DNA of 32,122 bases from SURF-13 sp041695325 (GTDB lineage: Bacteria > Pseudomonadota > Gammaproteobacteria > SURF-13). Numbering within the stretch: position 1 is the stretch's first letter; the number at the start of each line of letters is the position of its first letter. A program made the translations under genes and the position numbers. The notes beneath the pieces were generated by a model that made no database searches, had not been told where the DNA came from, and worked only from the letters and a program-made list of their open reading frames with translations. The stretch spans positions 1-32,122 of the forward strand of contig JBGFRC010000025.1 in NCBI GenBank assembly GCA_041695325.1, read 5' to 3'. Positions 22,410 through 28,000 of this stretch are shown here, one piece after another.

Positions 22410-23010
22410 ACGTCCACAACGCCTCGCCGCGCGCCTCCTTGGCCGCGATGTCTTTTAAGAATTCCTGCGGGCCGAAGCCGAACCAGCGCTCGTTGCGCTG
22501 ATATAGAAACGGGCGCAGGGTTTCCATCGAGTATCTCTGATACCAGGCCAGCACCTTCTCGTCCGGGTCGCGCCCTGCCGACACCAGCACATCTACCGGC
22601 CTCCCGCGCCACTGCGAGCGCCCGGTGAGCACGATCACGCCGCTCTGTTTCGGCCACATCCACTCCGGCAGACGGCTCCCCGGCTCCGCCCAGCCGCAGA
22701 AAAACACCCGGCACGGGTCCTGCGGGCGCGTTTCGTGTATCGTGCAGTGACGCCCGTTGCTGTACCGGCACGGATGGCCGAGATAAATGTCGTGGCCCAG
22801 TACCCGCGTTCTCAACCAGCCGTCGCAGCACAGCGAACAGTCGCCGCACGGGCGCGGCTCGCCGCTTTGCGAGTCCAGCGCAGCCGGTTCAGGCCCGCCT
22901 GCCTGGCGGGCAGGCGCGCCGTGGCACTTCTTGTATTTCAGCCCGCTGCCGCACGGGCAGGGGTCATTGCGTCCGGGGGTATTCAAGAGTGGCCCGCTAA
23001 ATAATATCAT
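22408..23010 (-). CDS. SEC-C and cysteine-cluster domain protein
   Basis: This 200-residue protein joins two metal-binding parts. Near the N-terminus is a SEC-C zinc motif, GRNDPCPCGSGLKYKKCHG. After a linker that contains a PARQAG palindrome comes a cysteine cluster resembling the YkgJ type: CGDCSLCCDGW, then HPCRYSNGRHCTIHETRPQDPCRVFFCGW. The rest (VLAWYQRYSMETLRPFLYQRNERWFGFGPQEFL) has no feature that I recognise. The start is uncertain. The ATG at 23010 overlaps a TATAAT-like hexamer, and a TTG at 22986 giving MNTPGRNDPCPCG is a good alternative. The function is unknown; metal binding is the only safe inference. Confidence 0.8.
   Translation of the reverse strand: MILFSGPLLNTPGRNDPCPCGSGLKYKKCHGAPARQAGGPEPAALDSQSGEPRPCGDCSLCCDGWLRTRVLGHDIYLGHPCRYSNGRHCTIHETRPQDPCRVFFCGWAEPGSRLPEWMWPKQSGVIVLTGRSQWRGRPVDVLVSAGRDPDEKVLAWYQRYSMETLRPFLYQRNERWFGFGPQEFLKDIAAKEARGEALWT
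22896..22916. repeat. PARQAG palindrome inside the SEC-C protein gene
   Basis: CGCCTGCC and GGCAGGCG are exact arms around TGGCG. The stretch is read in frame as PARQAGG in the linker between two cysteine-rich domains. It is a variant of the palindromes at 25234 and 28236. Confidence 0.6.
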
Positions 23011-23105
23011 TATAACCGGTCGGAACGGAGTGTGACCTTCTCCCCGCAAACAGGGAGCATATCCGGTCCTGTTGTATTTATACTACATAGCTTCTCCGGC
23101 TGTGG

Positions 23106-23152
23106 TTTTTTATAAAAAAGTGTTGCAATCCCGCCTACGGTTATGGTATGGT
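23106..23152 (+). promoter_or_regulatory. Porin promoter with UP-like A/T palindrome
   Basis: TTTTTTATAAAAAA (a perfect 14-base palindrome, 23106-23119) lies directly before TTGCAA (23123-23128). TATGGT (23147-23152) follows after an 18-base spacer. The A/T tract is placed like an UP element, in keeping with a highly expressed porin. Confidence 0.5.
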
Positions 23153-23158
23153 GCCGCG

Positions 23159-23185
23159 GTCAACTGACGTCAATTGACTCGAGTC
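23159..23185. promoter_or_regulatory. Cluster of overlapping palindromes in the porin leader
   Basis: TGACGTCA (23165-23172), GTCAATTGAC (23169-23178) and GACTCGAGTC (23176-23185) are three exact palindromes overlapping end to end, preceded by a near-palindrome GTCAACTGAC. They sit just after the -10, at the expected transcript start. They may be repeated operator half-sites (GTCAA/TTGAC) or shape the mRNA 5' end. Confidence 0.45.
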
Positions 23186-23238
23186 GTAGGGCCGACAATC
23201 CGGCCATCTAAAAATTTTATTTTTAAGGAGAGAATTAA

Positions 23239-24312
23239 ATGAAGAAGAAACTTCTTGCAGTTGCAATCGCGTCCGCGGTCGCGGCGCCGGCTGCGATGGC
23301 CGACGAAGGCAACGTCACCATATACGGCACGGCGAGCGTCGCGGTGGAAGCCATTGATCTCGACAACGTGACGGCGGCGGATTTTGATGCCACCCAAATC
23401 AATAACAACCACTCCGCTTTCGGTATCAAGGGCTGGGAGTCCCTGGGCAATGGCCTCAAGGCCGTGTTCTTGATGGATCTGTTTGTCGGACTGGATAGTG
23501 GCGCAGGCGGTGGCGGTGGCGGCTCCTTGTTCGGCGGCGGACGTGACGGCTACGTCGGCCTCGCTGGCAATTTCGGCACCGTGGCGCTCGGCTTCCATGG
23601 CCGTCCGTGGAAGACCTCCACCAACGCCATAGACCTGTTCGGCAGCACCATCGCCGACTACAGCGCCATCATGGGCACCTACAATCCTACGGGTGACTAT
23701 TTCGATGGCGGCATCGGCAACGCGGTGATCTGGTTCCTGCCCAACATGAACGGCTTCAGCGGCCACCTGCAACTGGGCGCGGATGAAGCCGACGACAACT
23801 CCAACGACTGGGGCGCGCAGGTCAATTACACCAACGGCCCGCTCTACGTCAGCCTGTCTTATGACGAGAACGGCCGCGCAGCGGGCGGAGCCTTTGGCGA
23901 CACCGATGCCTGGAAGCTGGCTGCGAGCTACACCTTCATGGAAGCGACCACCGTCACCGCGATGTGGGACAATCTGGACGTTGCTAGCGGCACCTCCGCC
24001 GGGCGCGACCGTGACGCCTGGTATCTCGGCCTGGCGCACAAGTTCGGCAATAACACCGCCAAGATCGCCTATGCCGACGCCGATGCCGCCGTGGCCGGCG
24101 ACGGCGCGGACTACTGGGCCATAGGCTTAGACCACAGCCTGTCCAAGCGCACCACGGTGTATGCCCTGTACACGCAAGTGGATAACGAGAGTGCGGGTAC
24201 TTACAGCCTGATAAGCGCTCCGCATACCTCGTCCTATAGCTTGGGTACCGCATCGGTGGCTGCGGGGGCTGACATGGACGCCTTTGCCGTCGGCATCAAG
24301 CACAACTTTTAA
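23239..24312 (+). CDS. Outer-membrane general porin
   Basis: This 357-residue trimeric-type porin would allow diffusion of small solutes across the outer membrane. A Sec signal peptide MKKKLLAVAIASAVAAPAAMA is followed by the typical mature start DEGNVTIYGTASVAVE. The body alternates polar and hydrophobic strands with family marks FGIKGWESLGNGLKAVF, GRDGYVGLAGNFGTVALGFHGRPWKT (constriction region) and repeats of LSYDENG or YYW-type strands. It ends AVGIKHNF with the C-terminal Phe recognised by the BAM machinery. AAGGAG lies eight bases before the ATG. A glycine-rich loop (AGGGGGGSLFGGG) near residue 95 is distinctive. Codon use is highly biased towards NNC, as expected for an abundant protein. 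Confidence 0.95.
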   Translation: MKKKLLAVAIASAVAAPAAMADEGNVTIYGTASVAVEAIDLDNVTAADFDATQINNNHSAFGIKGWESLGNGLKAVFLMDLFVGLDSGAGGGGGGSLFGGGRDGYVGLAGNFGTVALGFHGRPWKTSTNAIDLFGSTIADYSAIMGTYNPTGDYFDGGIGNAVIWFLPNMNGFSGHLQLGADEADDNSNDWGAQVNYTNGPLYVSLSYDENGRAAGGAFGDTDAWKLAASYTFMEATTVTAMWDNLDVASGTSAGRDRDAWYLGLAHKFGNNTAKIAYADADAAVAGDGADYWAIGLDHSLSKRTTVYALYTQVDNESAGTYSLISAPHTSSYSLGTASVAAGADMDAFAVGIKHNF

Positions 24313-24334
24313 TAATAAAAACAAGCTGTTTAAA

Positions 24335-24359
24335 CGGGCGCTGCGGCGCCCGTTTTTTT
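24335..24359 (+). terminator. Rho-independent terminator of the porin gene
   Basis: CGGGCGC and GCGCCCG form a 7-bp stem around TGCG, followed by seven T. It begins 23 bases after the porin stop codon. It is the clearest intrinsic terminator in the window. Confidence 0.92.
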
Positions 24360-24493
24360 ATCCGCGTTTCAGGTGTTCCGGCAGGCGCGCTCGCACTGCC
24401 TTGGGGATGCCCAGGGTCGGCCTACGATGCTGACCCGCAATACTCCCTGTGTTAGGATAGTTTATCGATCCAGCTCAAAAGGGGCACCCTGAA

Positions 24494-24846
24494 ATGATTT
24501 ATTCTATTGTGTATGAACGGATTGACGACCCCTCCCTCCCGGTTATTATTACGGGCATATCCCGGTGCTGGATTTAACGACCCACGGTAAAGGTATCGAG
24601 GGGGCCAAAGCTGCAGCCCTGGACTTAATTTTGGAGCACCTGCGCGGTATCCGGGGCGATATTGGCACGTTGTCCGCAAAGGTTGACGGTCTCACGCAAC
24701 GAGTCGGCTCGCTGGAGGAGCACATAGTCGGCCTGCGCCGCGACTTGGGCCTGATCCACGGCGACATCGCCAACACCCACCAGCGGTTGGATCATCACGT
24801 GCAACGTCTGGATCGCATCGAGAAACGACTCGCCTTGGCCGACTGA
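24494..24846 (+). pseudogene. HicB-like N-domain fused to coiled coil, interrupted by a frameshift
   Basis: The frame from the ATG at 24494 begins MIYSIVYERIDDPSLP and then runs into a stop after 27 codons. From 24541 the next frame continues as GYYYGHIPVLDLTTHGKGIE and on to 24846. Joined, the two pieces make a HicB/UPF0150-like start (strand-strand, YYAH.P.L.LTTHG.GIEGA), followed by a helix and a coiled coil rich in heptads (LRGIRGDIGTLSAKVDGLTQRV...RLDRIEKRLALAD). One base is missing at 24539-24541, in a C-rich run CCCTCCCTCCC. The downstream part could also start by itself at GTG 24565 (93 residues). No HicA toxin is adjacent. The cause may be a true mutation, slippage, or an assembly error. 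Confidence 0.7.
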
Positions 24847-24890
24847 TCTGATCCCGTAGCGAATGTATCCCTGGCTCCGCTGCGCTGCAT

Positions 24891-24912
24891 CAGGCTGTTT
24901 CTCAACAGCCTG
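24891..24912. terminator. Hairpin downstream of the cys operon
   Basis: CAGGCTGTT and AACAGCCTG form a 9-bp stem around TCTC, 11 bases beyond the cysN stop. No T-tract is present. Sequence and trailing GCTAACAC resemble the hairpin at 16211-16242, so it may be both a 3' end signal and a dispersed repeat. Confidence 0.5.
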
Positions 24913-24923
24913 CTAACACTACC

Positions 24924-26171
24924 CTATTCGAGCATCCCCGCCGCGACGGTGTTGTTGCTGTGTTCGTCTATGACGATGAAGGCGCCGGTGGCGCGGTTGG
25001 CCCGGTAAGGGTCGCACAGCAGCGGCTTCTGCACCTTGACGCGCACGCGCGCGATGTCGTTCATCTTCAACTCCTGCGCCGGCGTACGCTCCAGGGTGTT
25101 GATGTCCACCTTGTGGACGATCTCCGGCAGCAGGGCCTTTACCGTGCGGGTGGTATGCTTGATGAGATATTTGCGCCCCGGGTGCAGCGGCTCCTCGCTC
25201 ATCCAGCACAGCATGGCGTCCAGCTCCTTGCCGGCGCCTGCCTGCGCAGGCAGGCGCGGCGCGTGGTGCGGGTGGGTGAGCATGTCTCCGCGCGAGATGT
25301 CAATTTCATCCTCCAGCGTAAGAGTGACCGACTGCGGGGCAACGGCCTGTTGCAGATTGCCGTCGTAGGTGACGATTTCCTTGATGCGCGTGCGCCGGCC
25401 CGCAGGCAGCACCAGGATTTCATCCCCCACGCGCACGCGGCCCGATTCGATGCGCCCCATGTAGCCGCGGAAGTCCAGCATGCCCGGCGGGCGGCACACG
25501 TACTGCACCGGGAAGCGGAAGTCGTTTAAGTTGACGTCCTGCGCGATCTTGACCGTTTCCAGCACGCCGAGCAGCGTCTCGCCATGATACCAGGGCATGT
25601 TGGCGCCCTGCTCCGCCACATTGTCGCCGTTCAGGGCGGAGAGCGGAATATAGCGCGCGTCCTTGATGCCGAGCTTCTCGGCAAAGGCGCTGAATTCGGC
25701 GCGGATGGACTGGTAAACGTCTTGCGCGTAATTCACCAGATCCATCTTGTTCACCGCCACCACGATGTGCGGGATGCCGAGCAGATGGGCGATGTAGGCG
25801 TGACGCCGCGATTGCACCAGCACGCCCTTGCGCGCGTCCAGGAGTATGATGGCGAGATTGGCGGTGCTGGCGCCGGTGACCATGTTGCGCGTGTATTGCT
25901 CGTGGCCGGGGGTGTCGGCGATGATGAACTTGCGTTTGGGCGTGGCGAAGTAACGGTAAGCGACGTCTATGGTGATGCCCTGCTCGCGCTCGGCCTGCAG
26001 GCCGTCGGTGAGCAGCGACAAGTCCACTGCGCCGCCGCGCCGCTCGCTGGTGCGCGCGATGGCCTCCAGTTGATCCTCGAAGATGGATTTGGTGTCGTAC
26101 AGCAGACGCCCGATGAGCGTGCTCTTGCCGTCATCCACGCTGCCGGCGGTGGTGAAGCGCAGTAAATCCAT
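24924..26171 (-). CDS. cysN: Sulfate adenylyltransferase GTPase subunit CysN
   Basis: CysN is the GTPase subunit that drives APS formation from sulfate and ATP by CysD. The 415-residue protein has G1 GSVDDGKST (residues 10-18), the switch region LQAEREQGITIDVAYRYF, G3 DTPGHEQYTRNMVTG and G4 NKMDLVNY, followed by two beta-barrel domains ending RANRATGAFIVIDEHSNNTVAAG. It is a stand-alone CysN without the APS kinase domain found in CysNC. The ATG at 26171 overlaps the cysD stop by one base (TGATG). A palindrome adds LPAQAGAG in a barrel-domain loop near residue 306. Confidence 0.96.
   Translation of the reverse strand: MDLLRFTTAGSVDDGKSTLIGRLLYDTKSIFEDQLEAIARTSERRGGAVDLSLLTDGLQAEREQGITIDVAYRYFATPKRKFIIADTPGHEQYTRNMVTGASTANLAIILLDARKGVLVQSRRHAYIAHLLGIPHIVVAVNKMDLVNYAQDVYQSIRAEFSAFAEKLGIKDARYIPLSALNGDNVAEQGANMPWYHGETLLGVLETVKIAQDVNLNDFRFPVQYVCRPPGMLDFRGYMGRIESGRVRVGDEILVLPAGRRTRIKEIVTYDGNLQQAVAPQSVTLTLEDEIDISRGDMLTHPHHAPRLPAQAGAGKELDAMLCWMSEEPLHPGRKYLIKHTTRTVKALLPEIVHKVDINTLERTPAQELKMNDIARVRVKVQKPLLCDPYRANRATGAFIVIDEHSNNTVAAGMLE
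25234..25257. repeat. Exact LPAQAG palindrome inside cysN
   Basis: A perfect 24-base palindrome is built on the core GCCTGCCTGCGCAGGCAGGC. It is read in frame as LPAQAG on the minus strand, in a loop between HHAPR and GKELDAM where related CysN proteins have no such sequence. The same 20-base core is at 28236. Confidence 0.8.
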
Positions 26172-27109
26172 CAGAAATACCCCTCGCGCTTGCGCAGCTC
26201 CATGGAGACTTCCGAGGTCTTGTCGTCCATGCGGGTGGCGCCGCGCTCGGTGATGCGGGTGGCGGCGGTTTCCCGGATGATCTCTTCCGGCGTGGCGGCG
26301 GTGGACTCCACCGGGCAGGTGCAGCTCATATCCCCCACGGTGCGAAAACGCACCATGAGATTTTTCACCTCCTCGCCCTCCTTGGGCTGCACCAGATGCG
26401 ACAGCGGCAGCCAGCCGCCGCGCCACACCACGTCGCGCCGGTGGGCGTAATAGATCGAAGGCACCTCCAGCCTTTCCTCCGCGATGTACTGCCAGACGTC
26501 CATTTCGGTCCAGTTGCTCAAGGGAAACACGCGCATGTGCTCGCCGGGATGCACACGCGTGTTGTATAAATCCCATAATTCGGGGCGCTGGTTTTTCGGA
26601 TCCCACTGCCCGAACTCGTCGCGAAAGGAAAAGATGCGCTCCTTGGCGCGCGCCTTTTCCTCGTCGCGCCGCGCGCCGCCGAAGCAGGCGTCGAAGCCGA
26701 ATTCCTGGATGGCGTCGAGCAGGGTCACGGTTTGATGCACGTTGCGGCTTTCCTCCGGCCTGCGCAGCTTGACGCGGCCTTGGTCGATCGAGTCCTGCAC
26801 CGAGCGCACGATGAGGCGCTCGCCCAGCTCCGCGGCGCGCTGGTCGCGGAACGCGATCACCTCCGGAAAGTTGTGCTCGGTGTCTATGTGCATGAGCGGG
26901 AACGGGAAACGGCCGGGACGAAACGCCTTTTCCGCCAGGCGCAGCATGACGATGGAGTCCTTGCCGCCGGAAAACAGCAGCACCGGATTTTTGCACTCGG
27001 CCGCCACCTCGCGCATGATGTGGATCGCTTCGCTCTCCAGCACCTGCAAGTGAGTCAGCGCCGCACCGGATGAGGCGGCCGATGTATTGTTCATTGGTAT
27101 GGCGTTCAT
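26171..27109 (-). CDS. cysD: Sulfate adenylyltransferase subunit CysD
   Basis: CysD is the PP-loop adenylyltransferase subunit that makes adenosine 5'-phosphosulfate. The 312-residue protein has LLFSGGKDSIVMLRLAEKAF (PP-loop SGGKDS), LMHIDTEHNFPEVIAFRD, FGGARRDEEKARAKERIFSFRDEFGQWDPKNQRPELW, FPLSNWTEMDVWQYI and the C-terminal SCTCPVES...RMDDKTSEVSMELRKREGYF. It precedes cysN with a one-base overlap. Starts at 27109 (MNAIPMNN) and 27094 (MNNTSAAS) are both possible and neither has a good ribosome site. The frame extends further up into a repeat, which is not protein-like. Confidence 0.95.
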   Translation of the reverse strand: MNAIPMNNTSAASSGAALTHLQVLESEAIHIMREVAAECKNPVLLFSGGKDSIVMLRLAEKAFRPGRFPFPLMHIDTEHNFPEVIAFRDQRAAELGERLIVRSVQDSIDQGRVKLRRPEESRNVHQTVTLLDAIQEFGFDACFGGARRDEEKARAKERIFSFRDEFGQWDPKNQRPELWDLYNTRVHPGEHMRVFPLSNWTEMDVWQYIAEERLEVPSIYYAHRRDVVWRGGWLPLSHLVQPKEGEEVKNLMVRFRTVGDMSCTCPVESTAATPEEIIRETAATRITERGATRMDDKTSEVSMELRKREGYF

Positions 27110-27152
27110 TGTTAATGATTGCTTGTCTCTATCCGTTTCCCCTCTCCCTCGC

Positions 27153-27177
27153 TCCCTCTCCCCCAAGGGGAGAGGGA
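27153..27177. repeat. CCCTCTCCCC hairpin repeat between cysH and cysD
   Basis: TCCCTCTCCCC and GGGGAGAGGGA are exact 11-base arms around CAA. It lies in the 114-base cysH-cysD gap, preceded by the related CCCCTCTCCCTCG. A sibling copy is at 27234. This is a common type of intergenic hairpin repeat, and it could modulate expression of the cysDN half of the operon. Confidence 0.75.
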
Positions 27178-27223
27178 AGCTGCCCAGCGCTATGTGCGCT
27201 TGTTGCCGGCGGGAAAGAGGATT

Positions 27224-28000
27224 CTATTTGACTCCCTCTCCCACCTGTGGGAGAGGGCTGGGGAGAGGGTTCTCCCGCCCGGCGGCTGCCTGCTTGACGT
27301 GCAGACCGCACTCCTTGGCAGTTTCCTCTTCCCACCACCAGCGTCCGGCGCGTTCGTCCTCGCCCGCAGTAATGGCGCGCGTGCACGGCGCGCAGCCGAT
27401 GCTGGCGTAACCCCTGTCATGCAGCGCATTATACGGCACGTCGAAGCGGCGGATATAGCTCCACACCTCGTCGCGCGTCCAATCCGCCAATGGATTGAAT
27501 TTGCTCAGACCGTGATCTGCGTCCCATTCCGACAACGCCAGGTCTTTGCGCGCCGCGGACTGCTGCCGGCGCAGGCCGGTAATCCAGGCCTTTTTACCTT
27601 GCAGGGCGCGCTGCAACGGCTCCACCTTGCGCATGTGGCAGCAGGCCCTGCGCAGCTCCACGCTCTCGTAAAAGGCATTGGGGCCGTGCTGGGCGACGTA
27701 CTGCTGCACCGCTTCAGCACGCGGAAAATAAATCGCCACGTCGCGGCCATAGTGGGCGCGAATCTGCTGGATGAGGCGGTGGGTTTCTTCCGGCAAACGG
27801 CCGGTATCGAGGGTGAAAATCCCGATCTCTCGCGCGTGCTTGCAGATGAGATCGGTGAGCACCATGTCCTCGGCGCCCAGGCTGCTGGCGAGCACGGCGG
27901 GCGCATGATCGCGCGCAATGCCCCGCAGTGTGTTTTCCAGCGCGGCGATTTTTTCCTCCAGGGCGGAGTGGAGGGCAGCGGCCACGATGCGCTCAGGCAT
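27224..28000 (-). CDS. cysH: [4Fe-4S] adenylylsulfate (APS) reductase CysH
   Basis: CysH reduces activated sulfate to sulfite. Four cluster cysteines mark the iron-sulfur, APS-using type: Cys120-Cys121 in RRACCHMRK and Cys203/Cys206 in GCAPCTR. The catalytic Cys231 is in KECGLH. Other family blocks are LASSLGAEDMVLTD, FTLDTGRLPEET, ITGLRRQQS and NPLADWTRDEVW. APS use fits the absence of an APS kinase in the operon. The start overlaps the cysI stop by 8 bases. After KECGLHVKQAAAG the protein continues for 17 residues (ENPLPSPLPQVGEGVK at the end) encoded by a hairpin repeat, so the C-terminus is repeat-derived. Confidence 0.95.
   Translation of the reverse strand: MPERIVAAALHSALEEKIAALENTLRGIARDHAPAVLASSLGAEDMVLTDLICKHAREIGIFTLDTGRLPEETHRLIQQIRAHYGRDVAIYFPRAEAVQQYVAQHGPNAFYESVELRRACCHMRKVEPLQRALQGKKAWITGLRRQQSAARKDLALSEWDADHGLSKFNPLADWTRDEVWSYIRRFDVPYNALHDRGYASIGCAPCTRAITAGEDERAGRWWWEEETAKECGLHVKQAAAGRENPLPSPLPQVGEGVK
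27234..27269. repeat. CCCTCTCCC hairpin repeat forming the cysH 3' end
   Basis: CCCTCTCCCAC and GTGGGAGAGGG are exact arms around CT (27234-27257), followed by CTGGGGAGAGGG. Read on the minus strand it encodes the last residues of CysH, PLPSPLPQVGEG. It is a sibling of the element at 27153. Confidence 0.8.

Noticed and set aside
24565..24846. Stand-alone 93-residue coiled-coil gene starting at GTG 24565
   Set aside because: The preceding bases in this frame encode the rest of a HicB-like fold, and the missing beginning is found one base out of frame, so a frameshifted longer gene explains it better.
24924..26171. CysNC fusion or a nearby APS kinase
   Set aside because: The frame ends at the CysN C-terminus with no kinase P-loop, and CysH has the cysteine pattern of APS reductases, which do not need PAPS.
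26172..26996. Upstream extension of the cysN frame by 275 codons
   Set aside because: It runs through cysD in another frame. CysN proteins start at MDLLRFTTAGSVDDGKST, and the ATG at 26171 fits.
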